Translations under genes and position numbers: made by a program
Assembly: GCF_900312745.1 (NCBI RefSeq)
Contig: NZ_OMPD01000007.1
Location: forward strand, 254,523 to 318,522
Source of the DNA: Aquimarina sp. AU58
Lineage (GTDB): Bacteria > Bacteroidota > Bacteroidia > Flavobacteriales > Flavobacteriaceae
DNA: 64,000 bases
Reading direction: 5' to 3'
Shown here: positions 9,538-18,835 of the stretch, piece by piece
Layout of the letters: each line of letters begins with the position of its first letter
Position numbering within the stretch: the first letter of the stretch is position 1
The notes under the pieces: model-generated
What the model was told of the DNA's origin: nothing
Database searches by the model: none
Seen by the model: only the letters and a program-made list of their open reading frames with translations

Positions 9538-9555
9538 AGAAAGTGAAAATATAAG
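9538..9555 (+). repeat. 18-bp repeat copy 2 (susC transcript start)
   Basis: AGAAAGTGAAAATATAAG, identical to 8143-8160. It starts about 5 bp after the candidate susC -7 box, so it covers the expected transcription start and the first part of the leader. Confidence 0.6.
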
Positions 9556-9586
9556 ACGTAAAACAATCAAAAACTAATTTAATTTT

Positions 9587-12514
9587 ATGAAAACATTTAC
9601 CAAAAGCGCATTGTTTTTATTATGGTTGATACCAATGAGCTTTTTTGCACAGTCAACTGTTAATGGGACAGTTACTGATGCTGGAAGTGGTCAGCCCATT
9701 CCTGGTGTAAATATCATTGTTAAAGGAACCACAAACGGAACAACTTCTGATTTTGATGGTAACTATACTATAAACAATGTTAACAATGAGGATATTATTG
9801 TATTCTCTTATGTTGGATTTATACCTCAAGAAATGGTATATAGTGGTCAGGCCACTATTGCTATCACATTAGAAGAAGATGCTGCAGAACTCGAGCAGGT
9901 AGTACTAATCGGGTATGGTGCAACCAGAAAGAAAGATCTAACAGGGTCTGTTGCTTTGGTTACATCAGAGGATTTCAATACGGGTAACAATGTTACTCCC
10001 GAAAATCTATTTAACGGTCGAGTTGCAGGTGTATCCATTAACACTAATGGTGGTCCTGCCGCTAATTCTGAAATCAGAATCAGAGGTGGTGCATCATTAA
10101 ACGCATCTAATGATCCACTAATTGTTGTAGATGGCTTACCTCTAAATGATCCAGGAGATTTAGCCAATGGTTCAAGATCTATTCTTTCCTCAATCAACCC
10201 CAACGATATTGAGTCTTTTTCTATTCTTAAAGATGCATCGGCAGCTGCCATCTATGGTAACCGTGGTGCAAATGGTGTAATCATTATCACCACCAAAAAA
10301 GGGAAAAAGAACTTACAGATCAGTTTAGATTCTAAAACCAGTGCTACTCGTGCACATGAAACAGTAGATGTTTTCTCTGCAGATGAGTATAGAGCATTTA
10401 TTGCAGAAAATTTCCCAACTCGTGTTACAGATTTGGGTACTGCGAATACAGATTGGCAAGATGAAATTTACAGAACAGCTTTTTCTACAGATCATAACTT
10501 ATCTGTAAGTGGTTCTCTTATGCAAGTCTTACCTACAAGAGTTGCCATAGGAAGATCAGATCAGGAAGGGCTAAGAAAAACATCTAAATTTGAAAGAACT
10601 ACAACATCTCTTTCTTTAAACCCAAGATTATTTAATAACCATCTAAAAATAGATGTAAACGCTAACTTAAACTTTGAAAAAAACCGGTTTGCGCCAGGTG
10701 TAGAAGGGGCGGCTATTACTTTTGATCCAACTCAGCCAGTCCTTGACTCAAGTTCTCCCTACGGAGGTTTTTTTGAATACCGAGATTCTAGTACTGGATT
10801 TGCCTCAAGCAACGTTCAGAGAAACCCTCTGGCTCAACTTTTACAAACAAAAGAGATCGCTAATGTAAGACGGTACTTCGGAAATATAAAACTGGATTAC
10901 CAATTACACTTCTTTCCCGATCTACGCGCTGTAGTAAACCTGGGAATAGATGATAGCGAAACAGACAGATTCCAGGAACGTTCTACCGAAAGTGCAACCG
11001 GTTTTAATGCTACACAAGGAGAATTTTTAGGTTTCAAATCAGATACAGATCTATTAGTAAAAAACCGACTTCTGGATGCTTACCTTACCTATAACAAAAC
11101 TCTTGGGCGATTAGACATCGAAGCTACAGGAGGATACTCATATCAAAAATTCGAATTAGATAAGTATGAAACAGGAGATCAACGTGATCCGGGTAATGTC
11201 CCAGAAAGAACCATTGATCCAGACGAGGTATTACTGGCATATTTCTTAAGAACCAACTTAAAATTTAATGACAGATACTTTTTAACCGCTTCTATACGTA
11301 GAGATGGTACTTCCCGATTTGGAGAAGATAACAGATGGGGATATTTTCCTTCGGCATCTTTTGGGTGGCAAATAAGCGAAGAGAATTTCCTTAGAAACTC
11401 TTCTACCGTAAGTAATTTACGATTACGTTTGGGATATGGTATAACTGGTCAGCAAGATATCGATCAAGCTTATGCATACCTGGAGCGATACAGAAGAAGT
11501 AGTCCTCTTACACAATATATTCTTGATGGAGAGCTTATCAATATTGTACAGCCACAATTTAGAAATGAAGATATCGAATGGGAAAAAATAACCGAATATA
11601 ACATTGGTTTAGATTACGGATTCTGGAACGATAGAATTAGTGGTGCCATCGATGTATTTAGAAAAGAATCTGATGATTTACTTTCTCAGGCACCCATCCC
11701 CGATGCTGCTAACTTTTCTAATCAAGGATTTCAGAACATCGGTAAGTTTATAACAGAAGGTATAGAATTTTCTATTAGTGCCGATGTTATTAGAAATAGC
11801 AATCTAAAATGGAATGTAAGTTATAATGCAACATTTATAGACCGAGAAATAGAAAGTCTGGCATTTGGCCAGGATATCTTAACTACTGGTATTGGTGGTG
11901 GTACAGGTAATACTATCCAGATACATAGACAAGGAGAGGCTCCGTTCTCATTCTTTACCTATGCACAAATTTACAATACCAATGGCAAACCTATAGAAGG
12001 TGCATATGCCGATCTTAATGGTGATGGGATCATTAATAATAATGACCGATATATTTCTGGTAAAGGTACTCCAGACTTAATCATGGGGCTTCAATCTAGT
12101 GTAAGTTATAAGGATTTTGATTTTAGCTTTAGTATGAGAGCTAATATCGGTAACGAAATTTATAATAATGTTGCTTCTTCAAATGCACAACGAGGTAATA
12201 TATTTAGAACCGTATTTAATAATACACCATCATCAATAGTAGATACTAATTTTCAGAATACTTCAGATGTTATTCTTTCTGATTATTATATAGAGGATGC
12301 CTCTTTTCTACGAATGGATAACATTACATTAGGATATACACTTAGAAATCTTATGAAAGGAGTATCCAGTCTTCGATTATGGGCCGGAGTACAGAATGCA
12401 TTTGTTATTACGGATTATTCTGGGCTAGATCCCGAAATTCAAAATAACGGTGTAGATAATACTATTTTCCCTAGAGGAAGATCACTCTTACTAGGAATAA
12501 ATTATAAATACTAA
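9587..12514 (+). CDS. susC: SusC-type TonB-dependent outer-membrane receptor
   Basis: Outer-membrane beta-barrel that imports malto-oligosaccharides together with the SusD lid protein, powered by TonB. Seen: signal peptide ending near residue 22 (FFAQS), a carboxypeptidase-like domain (VNGTVTDAGSGQPIPGVNI to about 95), a plug domain beginning after GYGATRKKDLTG (about 109) and including AAIYGNRGANGVIIITTKKG, then a long barrel ending in an aromatic residue (NYKY), as expected for BAM recognition. Its length of 975 aa is normal for SusC. It is the first gene of the plus-strand operon, followed 11 bp later by susD. It is likely controlled through the operator at 9465-9480. Confidence 0.95.
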   Translation: MKTFTKSALFLLWLIPMSFFAQSTVNGTVTDAGSGQPIPGVNIIVKGTTNGTTSDFDGNYTINNVNNEDIIVFSYVGFIPQEMVYSGQATIAITLEEDAAELEQVVLIGYGATRKKDLTGSVALVTSEDFNTGNNVTPENLFNGRVAGVSINTNGGPAANSEIRIRGGASLNASNDPLIVVDGLPLNDPGDLANGSRSILSSINPNDIESFSILKDASAAAIYGNRGANGVIIITTKKGKKNLQISLDSKTSATRAHETVDVFSADEYRAFIAENFPTRVTDLGTANTDWQDEIYRTAFSTDHNLSVSGSLMQVLPTRVAIGRSDQEGLRKTSKFERTTTSLSLNPRLFNNHLKIDVNANLNFEKNRFAPGVEGAAITFDPTQPVLDSSSPYGGFFEYRDSSTGFASSNVQRNPLAQLLQTKEIANVRRYFGNIKLDYQLHFFPDLRAVVNLGIDDSETDRFQERSTESATGFNATQGEFLGFKSDTDLLVKNRLLDAYLTYNKTLGRLDIEATGGYSYQKFELDKYETGDQRDPGNVPERTIDPDEVLLAYFLRTNLKFNDRYFLTASIRRDGTSRFGEDNRWGYFPSASFGWQISEENFLRNSSTVSNLRLRLGYGITGQQDIDQAYAYLERYRRSSPLTQYILDGELINIVQPQFRNEDIEWEKITEYNIGLDYGFWNDRISGAIDVFRKESDDLLSQAPIPDAANFSNQGFQNIGKFITEGIEFSISADVIRNSNLKWNVSYNATFIDREIESLAFGQDILTTGIGGGTGNTIQIHRQGEAPFSFFTYAQIYNTNGKPIEGAYADLNGDGIINNNDRYISGKGTPDLIMGLQSSVSYKDFDFSFSMRANIGNEIYNNVASSNAQRGNIFRTVFNNTPSSIVDTNFQNTSDVILSDYYIEDASFLRMDNITLGYTLRNLMKGVSSLRLWAGVQNAFVITDYSGLDPEIQNNGVDNTIFPRGRSLLLGINYKY

Positions 12515-12525
12515 AAAACTAAGAA

Positions 12526-14196
12526 ATGAAATTATATAAGATTTTTTTATACGCATTTCTATCCATAGGTATCTTCACCTCTTGCGAAGGGGATCTGGAT
12601 ATCGAATTAGAAGATGATGATGATTTACTAGCGAGTGATGTATTTAATACTCGAGAAGATTACCTTAAAGCCCTTGGTGGTGTATATGCAAACTTATCAT
12701 TAGTTGGTCTTGATGTAGATGCTAATGGTGATCCTAACCAATCCAACCTTGCAGGTATCGATGCAGGAACCAGTCAATATATTCGTGGTTTGTTTAGTAT
12801 GCAAGACGTATCTACCGATGAAGTGATATGGACCTATGAGAATGATCCTGGGATTCGTGAAATCCAGAGAAATACATGGGATGCCAATAATGTTATTGTC
12901 CTTGGTTTTTGGGCAAGAGCAACTTTTGAAATCTCTCTGGCAAATGAATTTTTACGCCAAACTACAGATGCCAAATTAGATGAAAGAGGTGTATCTGCAG
13001 CTCTTAGAAGTGAGGTTAAAACCTTTAGAGCAGAAGCTCGCGTATTACGAGCATTAGCTTACTACCATCTTATGGATCTGTATGGCCGTGCTCCTTTTGC
13101 AACAGAAAATGATCAGGTAGGATTTATAAGAGTACCGGAGATTAAAGGTCAGGCATTATTCGATTATATAGAAAAAGAACTTGTCGAAGTAAATGCAGAT
13201 CTATTAGATGTAAATCCTGGTCAAAACTATGCTCGTGCTGATAAAGGAGTAGCAAAAATGATTTTGGCCAAGATCTATTTAAATGCCGAAGTGTATTTAG
13301 GAGCAGGTAATAGTCGTTATGCAGAATGCGTACAAACAACCCAGGAGATTATTAATAGTGGGTATTCGCTAACCCCTAATTATCTGTATAACTTTATTGC
13401 GGATAATGATGCTAATGGTGCTCAAAACGAAATCATATTTCCTATTGTTGGTGATGGTGCAAACGTAAGAAACTTTGGTGGTGCATCAATCATCATCCAG
13501 GGGCAACAAAATGCAGATGGTTTTAAACCTACTCCTGCTTCATTAGGAGTACAAGGGTTTACTACACTGTATAGAGCGAGAAAACAATTCTCTGAGCTAT
13601 TTGTTACCGATCCTGTTTTTCAAAATGACAATAGAAATACGTTGGTGACTCAGGATATTAGTTCTGATCCCGCGAATACAGATCCTCCTGTAGACAGACC
13701 TATCGAGATTGGTTCTGATTTTACAGATTTCTCTAAAGGATATCTGGTTTCTAAATATTCTAATATAAAGTCAACCGGTGAAGCCGGACAAAGTGTAAGA
13801 TTTGTCGATACCGATTTTCCTTTATTCAGGTTAGCCGATGCTTATTTAATGTACGCAGAGGCTCATCTTAGAAGTGGTGGTGGTGATCGAGCTACTGCCC
13901 TGGGGTATGTAAATGCCCTTAGAGAAAGAGCGTTTGGAGATATGTCTGGAAATATTACAGATGCTGAACTTACCCTGGATTTTATCCTTGATGAAAGAGC
14001 ACGAGAATTATATTGGGAAGCCCACAGAAGACAAGATTTAATCCGATATGGTAAATATACCGGTGGAACCTATAACTGGAGATATAAAGGAGGAACACCT
14101 AATGGGTCTTCAATCTCAGATAATTTTAAACTATTTCCGGTTCCGGCATCCAGTAGAGCTGCTAACCCTAATCTAGGGCAGAATACTGGATTCTAA
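12526..14196 (+). CDS. susD: SusD/RagB-type glycan-binding lipoprotein
   Basis: Surface lipoprotein that binds glycan and caps the SusC barrel. Seen: signal peptide with lipobox (IFTSC, Cys20) followed by a strongly acidic run (DLDIELEDDDD), the pattern associated with surface export of lipoproteins in Bacteroidota. The TPR-rich alpha-helical fold typical of RagB/SusD follows, with VLRALAYYHLMDLYG at about 172-186 and the family C-terminal segment ILDERARELYWEAHRRQDLIRYG near 483-505. Its 556 aa is the usual length. It is immediately downstream of susC and 31 bp before susE. Confidence 0.95.
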   Translation: MKLYKIFLYAFLSIGIFTSCEGDLDIELEDDDDLLASDVFNTREDYLKALGGVYANLSLVGLDVDANGDPNQSNLAGIDAGTSQYIRGLFSMQDVSTDEVIWTYENDPGIREIQRNTWDANNVIVLGFWARATFEISLANEFLRQTTDAKLDERGVSAALRSEVKTFRAEARVLRALAYYHLMDLYGRAPFATENDQVGFIRVPEIKGQALFDYIEKELVEVNADLLDVNPGQNYARADKGVAKMILAKIYLNAEVYLGAGNSRYAECVQTTQEIINSGYSLTPNYLYNFIADNDANGAQNEIIFPIVGDGANVRNFGGASIIIQGQQNADGFKPTPASLGVQGFTTLYRARKQFSELFVTDPVFQNDNRNTLVTQDISSDPANTDPPVDRPIEIGSDFTDFSKGYLVSKYSNIKSTGEAGQSVRFVDTDFPLFRLADAYLMYAEAHLRSGGGDRATALGYVNALRERAFGDMSGNITDAELTLDFILDERARELYWEAHRRQDLIRYGKYTGGTYNWRYKGGTPNGSSISDNFKLFPVPASSRAANPNLGQNTGF

Positions 14197-14227
14197 AACA
14201 ACGATTACAAATTTAATTTACTCAGTC

Positions 14228-15340
14228 ATGAAAAAAATATCAATACTACTATTTGCATGTATCGCTGCACTTTGCTTCAATGCGTGTGTAGAAGATGAAG
14301 AACCAACGTTTGTTATTCAAAACGAACAAACAGAAGGGCCTTTAATTGTAACTGCTAATTCTACAGTTAGTCTTGTTAAAGATTTAGAAGATCAACGTGC
14401 TTTTACCTTAGTTTGGGAAGATGCAGGATATAATATCAGTACCCCTATTACCTATACTATAGAAGCCGGTCTGGGAGGCACTAATTTTGAAACAACCTTA
14501 GACCCTGCTGTTATTGCAACTACCAGTGATCGTTTTTATAACTGGACCATTGGAGAGCTTAACAACCTTGCCATCGGATTAGGTATAGAACCTGATAAAG
14601 AAGGAGCGATAGATCTACGTGTGATTTCTTCTATCGGAACAAATGGAGGAAACGCTATACCATCTAATGCAACCTCTTTAACGGTTACTCCTTATGCTAC
14701 TGTCATTCCTCAAAAAGATCTTTTCTTAGTAGGTAGTGCAACCGCACCAGGATGGGATAATAATAATAATAACCCTCCATTAGTAAGAGATCCTAGTAAC
14801 CAGAATGTATTTAAATTCACTGGTAAATTTTTAGGTGGTGGTGACATCGCTTTCAAATTCTTAGAAGTATTAGGCGAATGGCAACCACAATGGGGATTAA
14901 GCGGTGGTAGTTTAGCCAGTAGTGCGACCCTTGGTTCTGATCCGGATACATTCTCTGTTGCTGCAGAAGGCTATTATACACTCGATGTAAACATTCAGGA
15001 TTTAACCTATACCGTTAATGCATTTGATGCTAGTGGCGCTACCGATTATACAGCTCAAGGTATTGGTATTATTGGTGATTCTACTCCGGGAGGATGGGAT
15101 AATGATACTGATCTTACTCAATCTGCTTTTGATCCACATTTATGGTATATCAATGGCATTGTATTAACCAACGGTGAGGCCAAATTTAGGGCTAATAACG
15201 CCTGGGATGTAAACTGGGGTGCAGATACTGCAATCACAGGATACGGTACCCCTGGTGGTCCTAATATTCCTGTAGCTGCGGGAACCTATAACGTATGGTT
15301 CAATGATTTAGACGGAAGCTATGTTTTCATCATTCAATAA
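14228..15340 (+). CDS. susE: SusE-type starch-binding outer-membrane lipoprotein
   Basis: Surface starch-binding accessory lipoprotein. Seen: signal peptide and lipobox (CFNAC, Cys20) followed by acidic residues (VEDEEP), a SusE N-terminal Ig-like domain (about 35-155, with LVWEDAGYN), and two tandem SusE/SusF-type carbohydrate-binding modules. The first begins at KDLFLVGSATAPGWDNN (about 167) and the second at GIGIIGDSTPGGWDNDTD (about 277). Each module carries Trp residues of the kind that stack on glucose rings. Its 370-aa length fits SusE rather than the longer three-module SusF. The position between susD and the amylase gene supports the call. Confidence 0.9.
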   Translation: MKKISILLFACIAALCFNACVEDEEPTFVIQNEQTEGPLIVTANSTVSLVKDLEDQRAFTLVWEDAGYNISTPITYTIEAGLGGTNFETTLDPAVIATTSDRFYNWTIGELNNLAIGLGIEPDKEGAIDLRVISSIGTNGGNAIPSNATSLTVTPYATVIPQKDLFLVGSATAPGWDNNNNNPPLVRDPSNQNVFKFTGKFLGGGDIAFKFLEVLGEWQPQWGLSGGSLASSATLGSDPDTFSVAAEGYYTLDVNIQDLTYTVNAFDASGATDYTAQGIGIIGDSTPGGWDNDTDLTQSAFDPHLWYINGIVLTNGEAKFRANNAWDVNWGADTAITGYGTPGGPNIPVAAGTYNVWFNDLDGSYVFIIQ

Positions 15341-15368
15341 TAAATCAGTATTCACTTAAAAAATTGAA

Positions 15369-16817
15369 ATGAAAAACATTAAAAACATATCAACCAAAAC
15401 CATCCTCCTTTTAGGAGGGTTGGTTTTTGGATTGACCGGTTGTTCTGATGATGATGATTCTGCAAACGATGCTGCACCCATAATCACAAGCCAATCTCTA
15501 AAAATGGATTTGGCAGAACGTAAGAAAGAAAATGCAGGTGTATTCATGCAGGCTTTTTATTGGGATACAGAACCTGCAGGAGAATGGTATAATGAAGTAA
15601 GTACCAGGATTGAAGACTATAAAGCGTCGGGAATTAATAGAATATGGCTCCCTGCACCGGGAAAAGGTGCTTCGGGAAGTTTTTCGATGGGATATGACCC
15701 TTCTGATTATTTTGATGTTGGTGAGTTTGATCAACATGGTACTATAGAGACCCGTTTCGGATCCAGACAAGAATTAGAAGATCTTATCCAAAAAGCACAT
15801 GCTAATGATATAGAGGTGATTGCCGATATCGTTATAGGGCATAATTCTGGAGGAGGAAAACAAGCCAACCCTTTTCGCGGGGGTACCGAAGTATATTCTT
15901 TGTTTAATGAATCAAACGGAAATGCCTCTGGTAAATTTAACCGTTCTAACGAGCATTTTCACCCTAATGATATTCATGATCATGATGACCAGGCTTTGTT
16001 TTTTGCCGAAACAGATCTTTGCCATGATCAACAATACGTACAGGATTGGTTATGGGGTAGAGATGACTCTGTTGCAGAATTCTATAAAAAAACCCTTGGT
16101 TTTGATGGATGGCGTTTTGACTATGTAAAGAGTTTTGATCCTAAATGGGTTAAAGCCTGGAATGCTAAAATTGGTGGATTCTCAGTAGGAGAAAATTTTG
16201 ATGGAAACCAACAGGTACTAAAAGACTGGGTAGATGCATCTGGATCAACAGCTTTTGATTTTGCATGTTTCTACAGATTAGACGAAACCCTCGACAGAGC
16301 AAATGATCTTACTGCATTAGGTGAAGCCGATAATATGCTTAGAAAACTAGATCCAGCTAATGCTGTTACTTTTGTTGCGAATCATGATACCGAAAAAGAT
16401 GTTAATCCCGAGAATAGAATAAGCTATAATAATAAGCTACTCGCCTACTCTTACATTCTTACTCATGATGGGTATCCAACTATTTTTTATCTTGATTATG
16501 AAGCTTTTAAAGGGCAACTAAAAACCCTTATCCAGATCTATACTACATTAGCCGTTGGTGATGTAGAAATACTCGAAGCCAATAAGGATGAGTATATCAT
16601 GAAAAGAAGCGGTAGCGGTGATAACCCGGGACTAATTCTATACATGAATATTGGCCAGCAAACAAAACAACGTGTTGTAAAAACCAACTGGGCAAACAAA
16701 ACCCTGGTTGACTATACCGATAATTCTAGAGCTACTCCTACTACAGATGCAGAGGGTAATGCCACACTACAGGCACCTGCAGGAGGATATGCCATATGGT
16801 CTGTGACCAAAGAATAA
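15369..16817 (+). CDS. Surface GH13 alpha-amylase lipoprotein
   Basis: Alpha-amylase, inferred to act at the cell surface as the initial starch-cutting enzyme (functional equivalent of SusG). Seen: signal peptide with lipobox (GLTGC, Cys25) followed by DDDD, the acidic signal associated with surface lipoproteins, then a GH13 barrel beginning QAFYWDTEP (about 60). Catalytic regions: DIVIGHN (about 154), GWRFDYVK (nucleophile Asp), VGENFD (Glu) and VANHDTE (Asp). The C-terminal beta domain ends at 482 aa. The arrangement resembles bacterial alpha-amylases of the GH13_5/GH13_7 type rather than SusG, which has an inserted CBM58. It is the last gene of the plus-strand operon, followed by a strong terminator. 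Confidence 0.92.
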   Translation: MKNIKNISTKTILLLGGLVFGLTGCSDDDDSANDAAPIITSQSLKMDLAERKKENAGVFMQAFYWDTEPAGEWYNEVSTRIEDYKASGINRIWLPAPGKGASGSFSMGYDPSDYFDVGEFDQHGTIETRFGSRQELEDLIQKAHANDIEVIADIVIGHNSGGGKQANPFRGGTEVYSLFNESNGNASGKFNRSNEHFHPNDIHDHDDQALFFAETDLCHDQQYVQDWLWGRDDSVAEFYKKTLGFDGWRFDYVKSFDPKWVKAWNAKIGGFSVGENFDGNQQVLKDWVDASGSTAFDFACFYRLDETLDRANDLTALGEADNMLRKLDPANAVTFVANHDTEKDVNPENRISYNNKLLAYSYILTHDGYPTIFYLDYEAFKGQLKTLIQIYTTLAVGDVEILEANKDEYIMKRSGSGDNPGLILYMNIGQQTKQRVVKTNWANKTLVDYTDNSRATPTTDAEGNATLQAPAGGYAIWSVTKE

Positions 16818-16853
16818 TAATACATCATTCTTTATAATTAGCCCATACCCATC

Positions 16854-16885
16854 AAAAGAGTGCTTTTCAGCACTCTTTTTTTGTG
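16854..16885 (+). terminator. Rho-independent terminator after the susCDE-amylase operon
   Basis: AAAAGAGTGC at 16854-16863 pairs with GCACTCTTTT at 16870-16879 around a 6-nt loop, followed by a run of T. It lies 37 bp after the amylase stop codon. Confidence 0.9.
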
Positions 16886-16969
16886 TTTTTTTATCATCAT
16901 CTTAAACCTTTTGTTTGCCCAGCCTCTTTTGTCATCCCAGTTTCTTTTGTCATCCCGCTGAAAAACAGA

Positions 16970-17013
16970 ACTGGGATCCATAGTAAAGTTATTGCTTTAC
17001 AATGGATCCCAGT
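16970..17013. repeat. 19-bp near-perfect hairpin
   Basis: Left arm 16970-16988 and right arm 16995-17013 are complementary with one mismatch around a 6-nt loop; both contain the GGGATCCA/TGGATCCC core. It is preceded by GTCATCCC strings. A related but less perfect structure with GGAATCCA/TGGATTCC lies at 34501-34583, so this looks like a dispersed palindromic intergenic repeat. Confidence 0.7.
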
Positions 17014-17037
17014 CTTTACTCTACTTTATCTCTTGTT

Positions 17038-17154
17038 AACGTGAGTTCGGCTATAGAAAATTTACGTCAGTCAGAGTGATTTTCGATAGAAAATTGTACT
17101 TCGACCTAGCTCAGCAGAACTATCGAAGACAAGTGAATTTTCAAGAAAAGCCTT
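17038..17154 (+). repeat. 117-bp dispersed repeat, copy 1
   Basis: Nearly identical to 38635-38752. Shared blocks include TTTACGTCAGTCAGAGTGAT and TAGCTCAGCAGAACTATCGA, with only a few scattered differences and one short indel. Both copies lie directly downstream of gene 3' ends in noncoding DNA. No open frame is conserved, so it behaves like a short dispersed intergenic element. Confidence 0.85.
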
Positions 17155-17575
17155 ATATCAAATTTACGTTAAGTAAGGTTAAATAACACACCAATCTATA
17201 GTATGCATTCATAACCAAAACTAAGCTTTACCCAATAATGGGTGATGTGTACCGTATCTTATTTCTCGTGTTTTTGCATTGATATATTGCATCCAATCTA
17301 TAGGATTATCAGTTTTCCTCTTAGGAACATATGCACTTTTTAATAGTAATTTCTTTTCCATAACAATGTGTTTTTATTCAATTTTTGTTGTCGTTATGAA
17401 TACATATACCAATCATGATGCCAAAAATGTTTTTTTTCTATGTATTGTAGTGTTTATAGGGCTTAATCGGTGGTGTTAGAAGGGATATGAAAATATTGAT
17501 TATTAGAAAAATATTATTGTTTATTGGATAATGGTTTTTACCATATACCTTCTAAAAATGGAATTATTACATGAT

Positions 17576-18832
17576 TTATCGATTAAAAGGATATTCATTA
17601 ATCCAGTTAAACCCTCTTCCGGTAAGTAAAAAGTCTTTTTTGTCTAATCTTTTTGTTTTACAATCAATCGTATCCTTGATAAAAACACCTTGGATATGCA
17701 TTGTCGAATCTGTTCTACTGTAGTTTAAGGTATATACTTTTGTAGAATCTTTACGATGTGTTAGCTCTATTTTTTTGGCAATCGTATCAATTTTTGACAG
17801 ATAACGTGTACTAGACATATTGGTTCTATATAGGTTCAAAGATTTTACACGCTCTATGGCAATGTATCTCCATCGGATTGAATCCGTAATAACAGGTATG
17901 ATCTCTTTAGAATTTATTTTAAAATCGGTAACCTCATATAGCCCATACAAAGGCGGCTTAGGAGCACTAGGTCCGTATTTGTTGCTGGATTCTATAGCAT
18001 CTCCAATAGTAGAATAAAGGAAAAAAACTACAGCAATCCATTTTACAGCATTTTTTATTTGTAGCCGTCTTTTTATGGTAAATGGTTCTTTGTACTGGAT
18101 AGGTACTGTTGGGGTATTAAGCAGGATAACATTAAGTAATCGTTTTAAGTGAGGCGCCATGATAAGAAGTACCATGATAAATAATTCTGAAGAATATAGT
18201 TTTACAGGAACATCATAACAAAAATTGATCAACACAATATTAGCTAACACAGATATTAATATCATCCCCCCCAATACAACTGTTCTTCTATGAAAAAGTA
18301 ATATTCCTCCGATCACTTCGGCTAGTCCGCTAAATATGGTATACCCTTTTGATGCTCCTATAAACGTCCAAACCAGTCCCATAGGAGAAGATTCCCCATA
18401 GGGTAGTAAAAGCCTATAAAATGAAGGTTCTCGAAATTGCAACGGAATTACCTTTACCATACCATAAGAAAGCATTACGTATCCTACATAATATCGCAGA
18501 AATACCAAAAACCAATAATTAAGTTGCTCGTAATTTCTTTCTTTTTTATCAAAAAATGACCATATAACGGTAGCTATTGCTGCTACAACCACGAAAAATA
18601 ATACCAACACATAATCATAGGTAGTATCCCCACTACCATTGGTAAAAACAGTGATCTCATAATCTAATTGCAAAATATGTTTCCCTATCCAGGGAATTAT
18701 AATATGATATAAATCAACAATAGGGTCTTGTACAGCATCTAACTTAGGAATAACATTTAAAGGAAACGGAAAGGTTAACAATCCAAAAAAGAGCAGTAAA
18801 AACCTAAGTAAGATTTTATTTTGAGTAATCAT
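17576..18832 (-). CDS. DoxX-like integral membrane protein
   Basis: Membrane protein of the DoxX type; function unknown. Seen: 418 aa with an N-terminal hydrophobic segment, further segments at about 75-95, 110-130 and 150-235 containing LRYYVGYVMLSYGMVKV and FSGLAEVIGGILLFHRRT, which match the DoxX core, and one more segment near 265. A soluble C-terminal half of about 130 aa (DFKINSKEIIPV onward) follows. It starts 3 bp after the stop of the erythromycin-esterase-like gene, so the two are very probably co-transcribed. Confidence 0.75.
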   Translation of the reverse strand: MITQNKILLRFLLLFFGLLTFPFPLNVIPKLDAVQDPIVDLYHIIIPWIGKHILQLDYEITVFTNGSGDTTYDYVLVLFFVVVAAIATVIWSFFDKKERNYEQLNYWFLVFLRYYVGYVMLSYGMVKVIPLQFREPSFYRLLLPYGESSPMGLVWTFIGASKGYTIFSGLAEVIGGILLFHRRTVVLGGMILISVLANIVLINFCYDVPVKLYSSELFIMVLLIMAPHLKRLLNVILLNTPTVPIQYKEPFTIKRRLQIKNAVKWIAVVFFLYSTIGDAIESSNKYGPSAPKPPLYGLYEVTDFKINSKEIIPVITDSIRWRYIAIERVKSLNLYRTNMSSTRYLSKIDTIAKKIELTHRKDSTKVYTLNYSRTDSTMHIQGVFIKDTIDCKTKRLDKKDFLLTGRGFNWINEYPFNR

Positions 18833-18835
18833 AGT

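Larger units (their letters stand above)
16886..17575. other. Long intergenic region with repeats, no convincing gene
   Basis: This gap between convergent operons contains two GTCATCCC strings (16931, 16950), a 19-bp hairpin (16970-17013) and one copy of a 117-bp dispersed element (17038-17154). A 66-codon hydrophobic open frame at 17279-17479 lacks homology that I recognise and sits in AT-rich DNA; I do not call it a gene. Confidence 0.6.

Noticed and set aside
17279..17479. 66-codon hydrophobic open frame
   Set aside because: AT-rich intergenic DNA with repeats nearby; hydrophobic translation is expected from T-rich sequence; no family features or good context.
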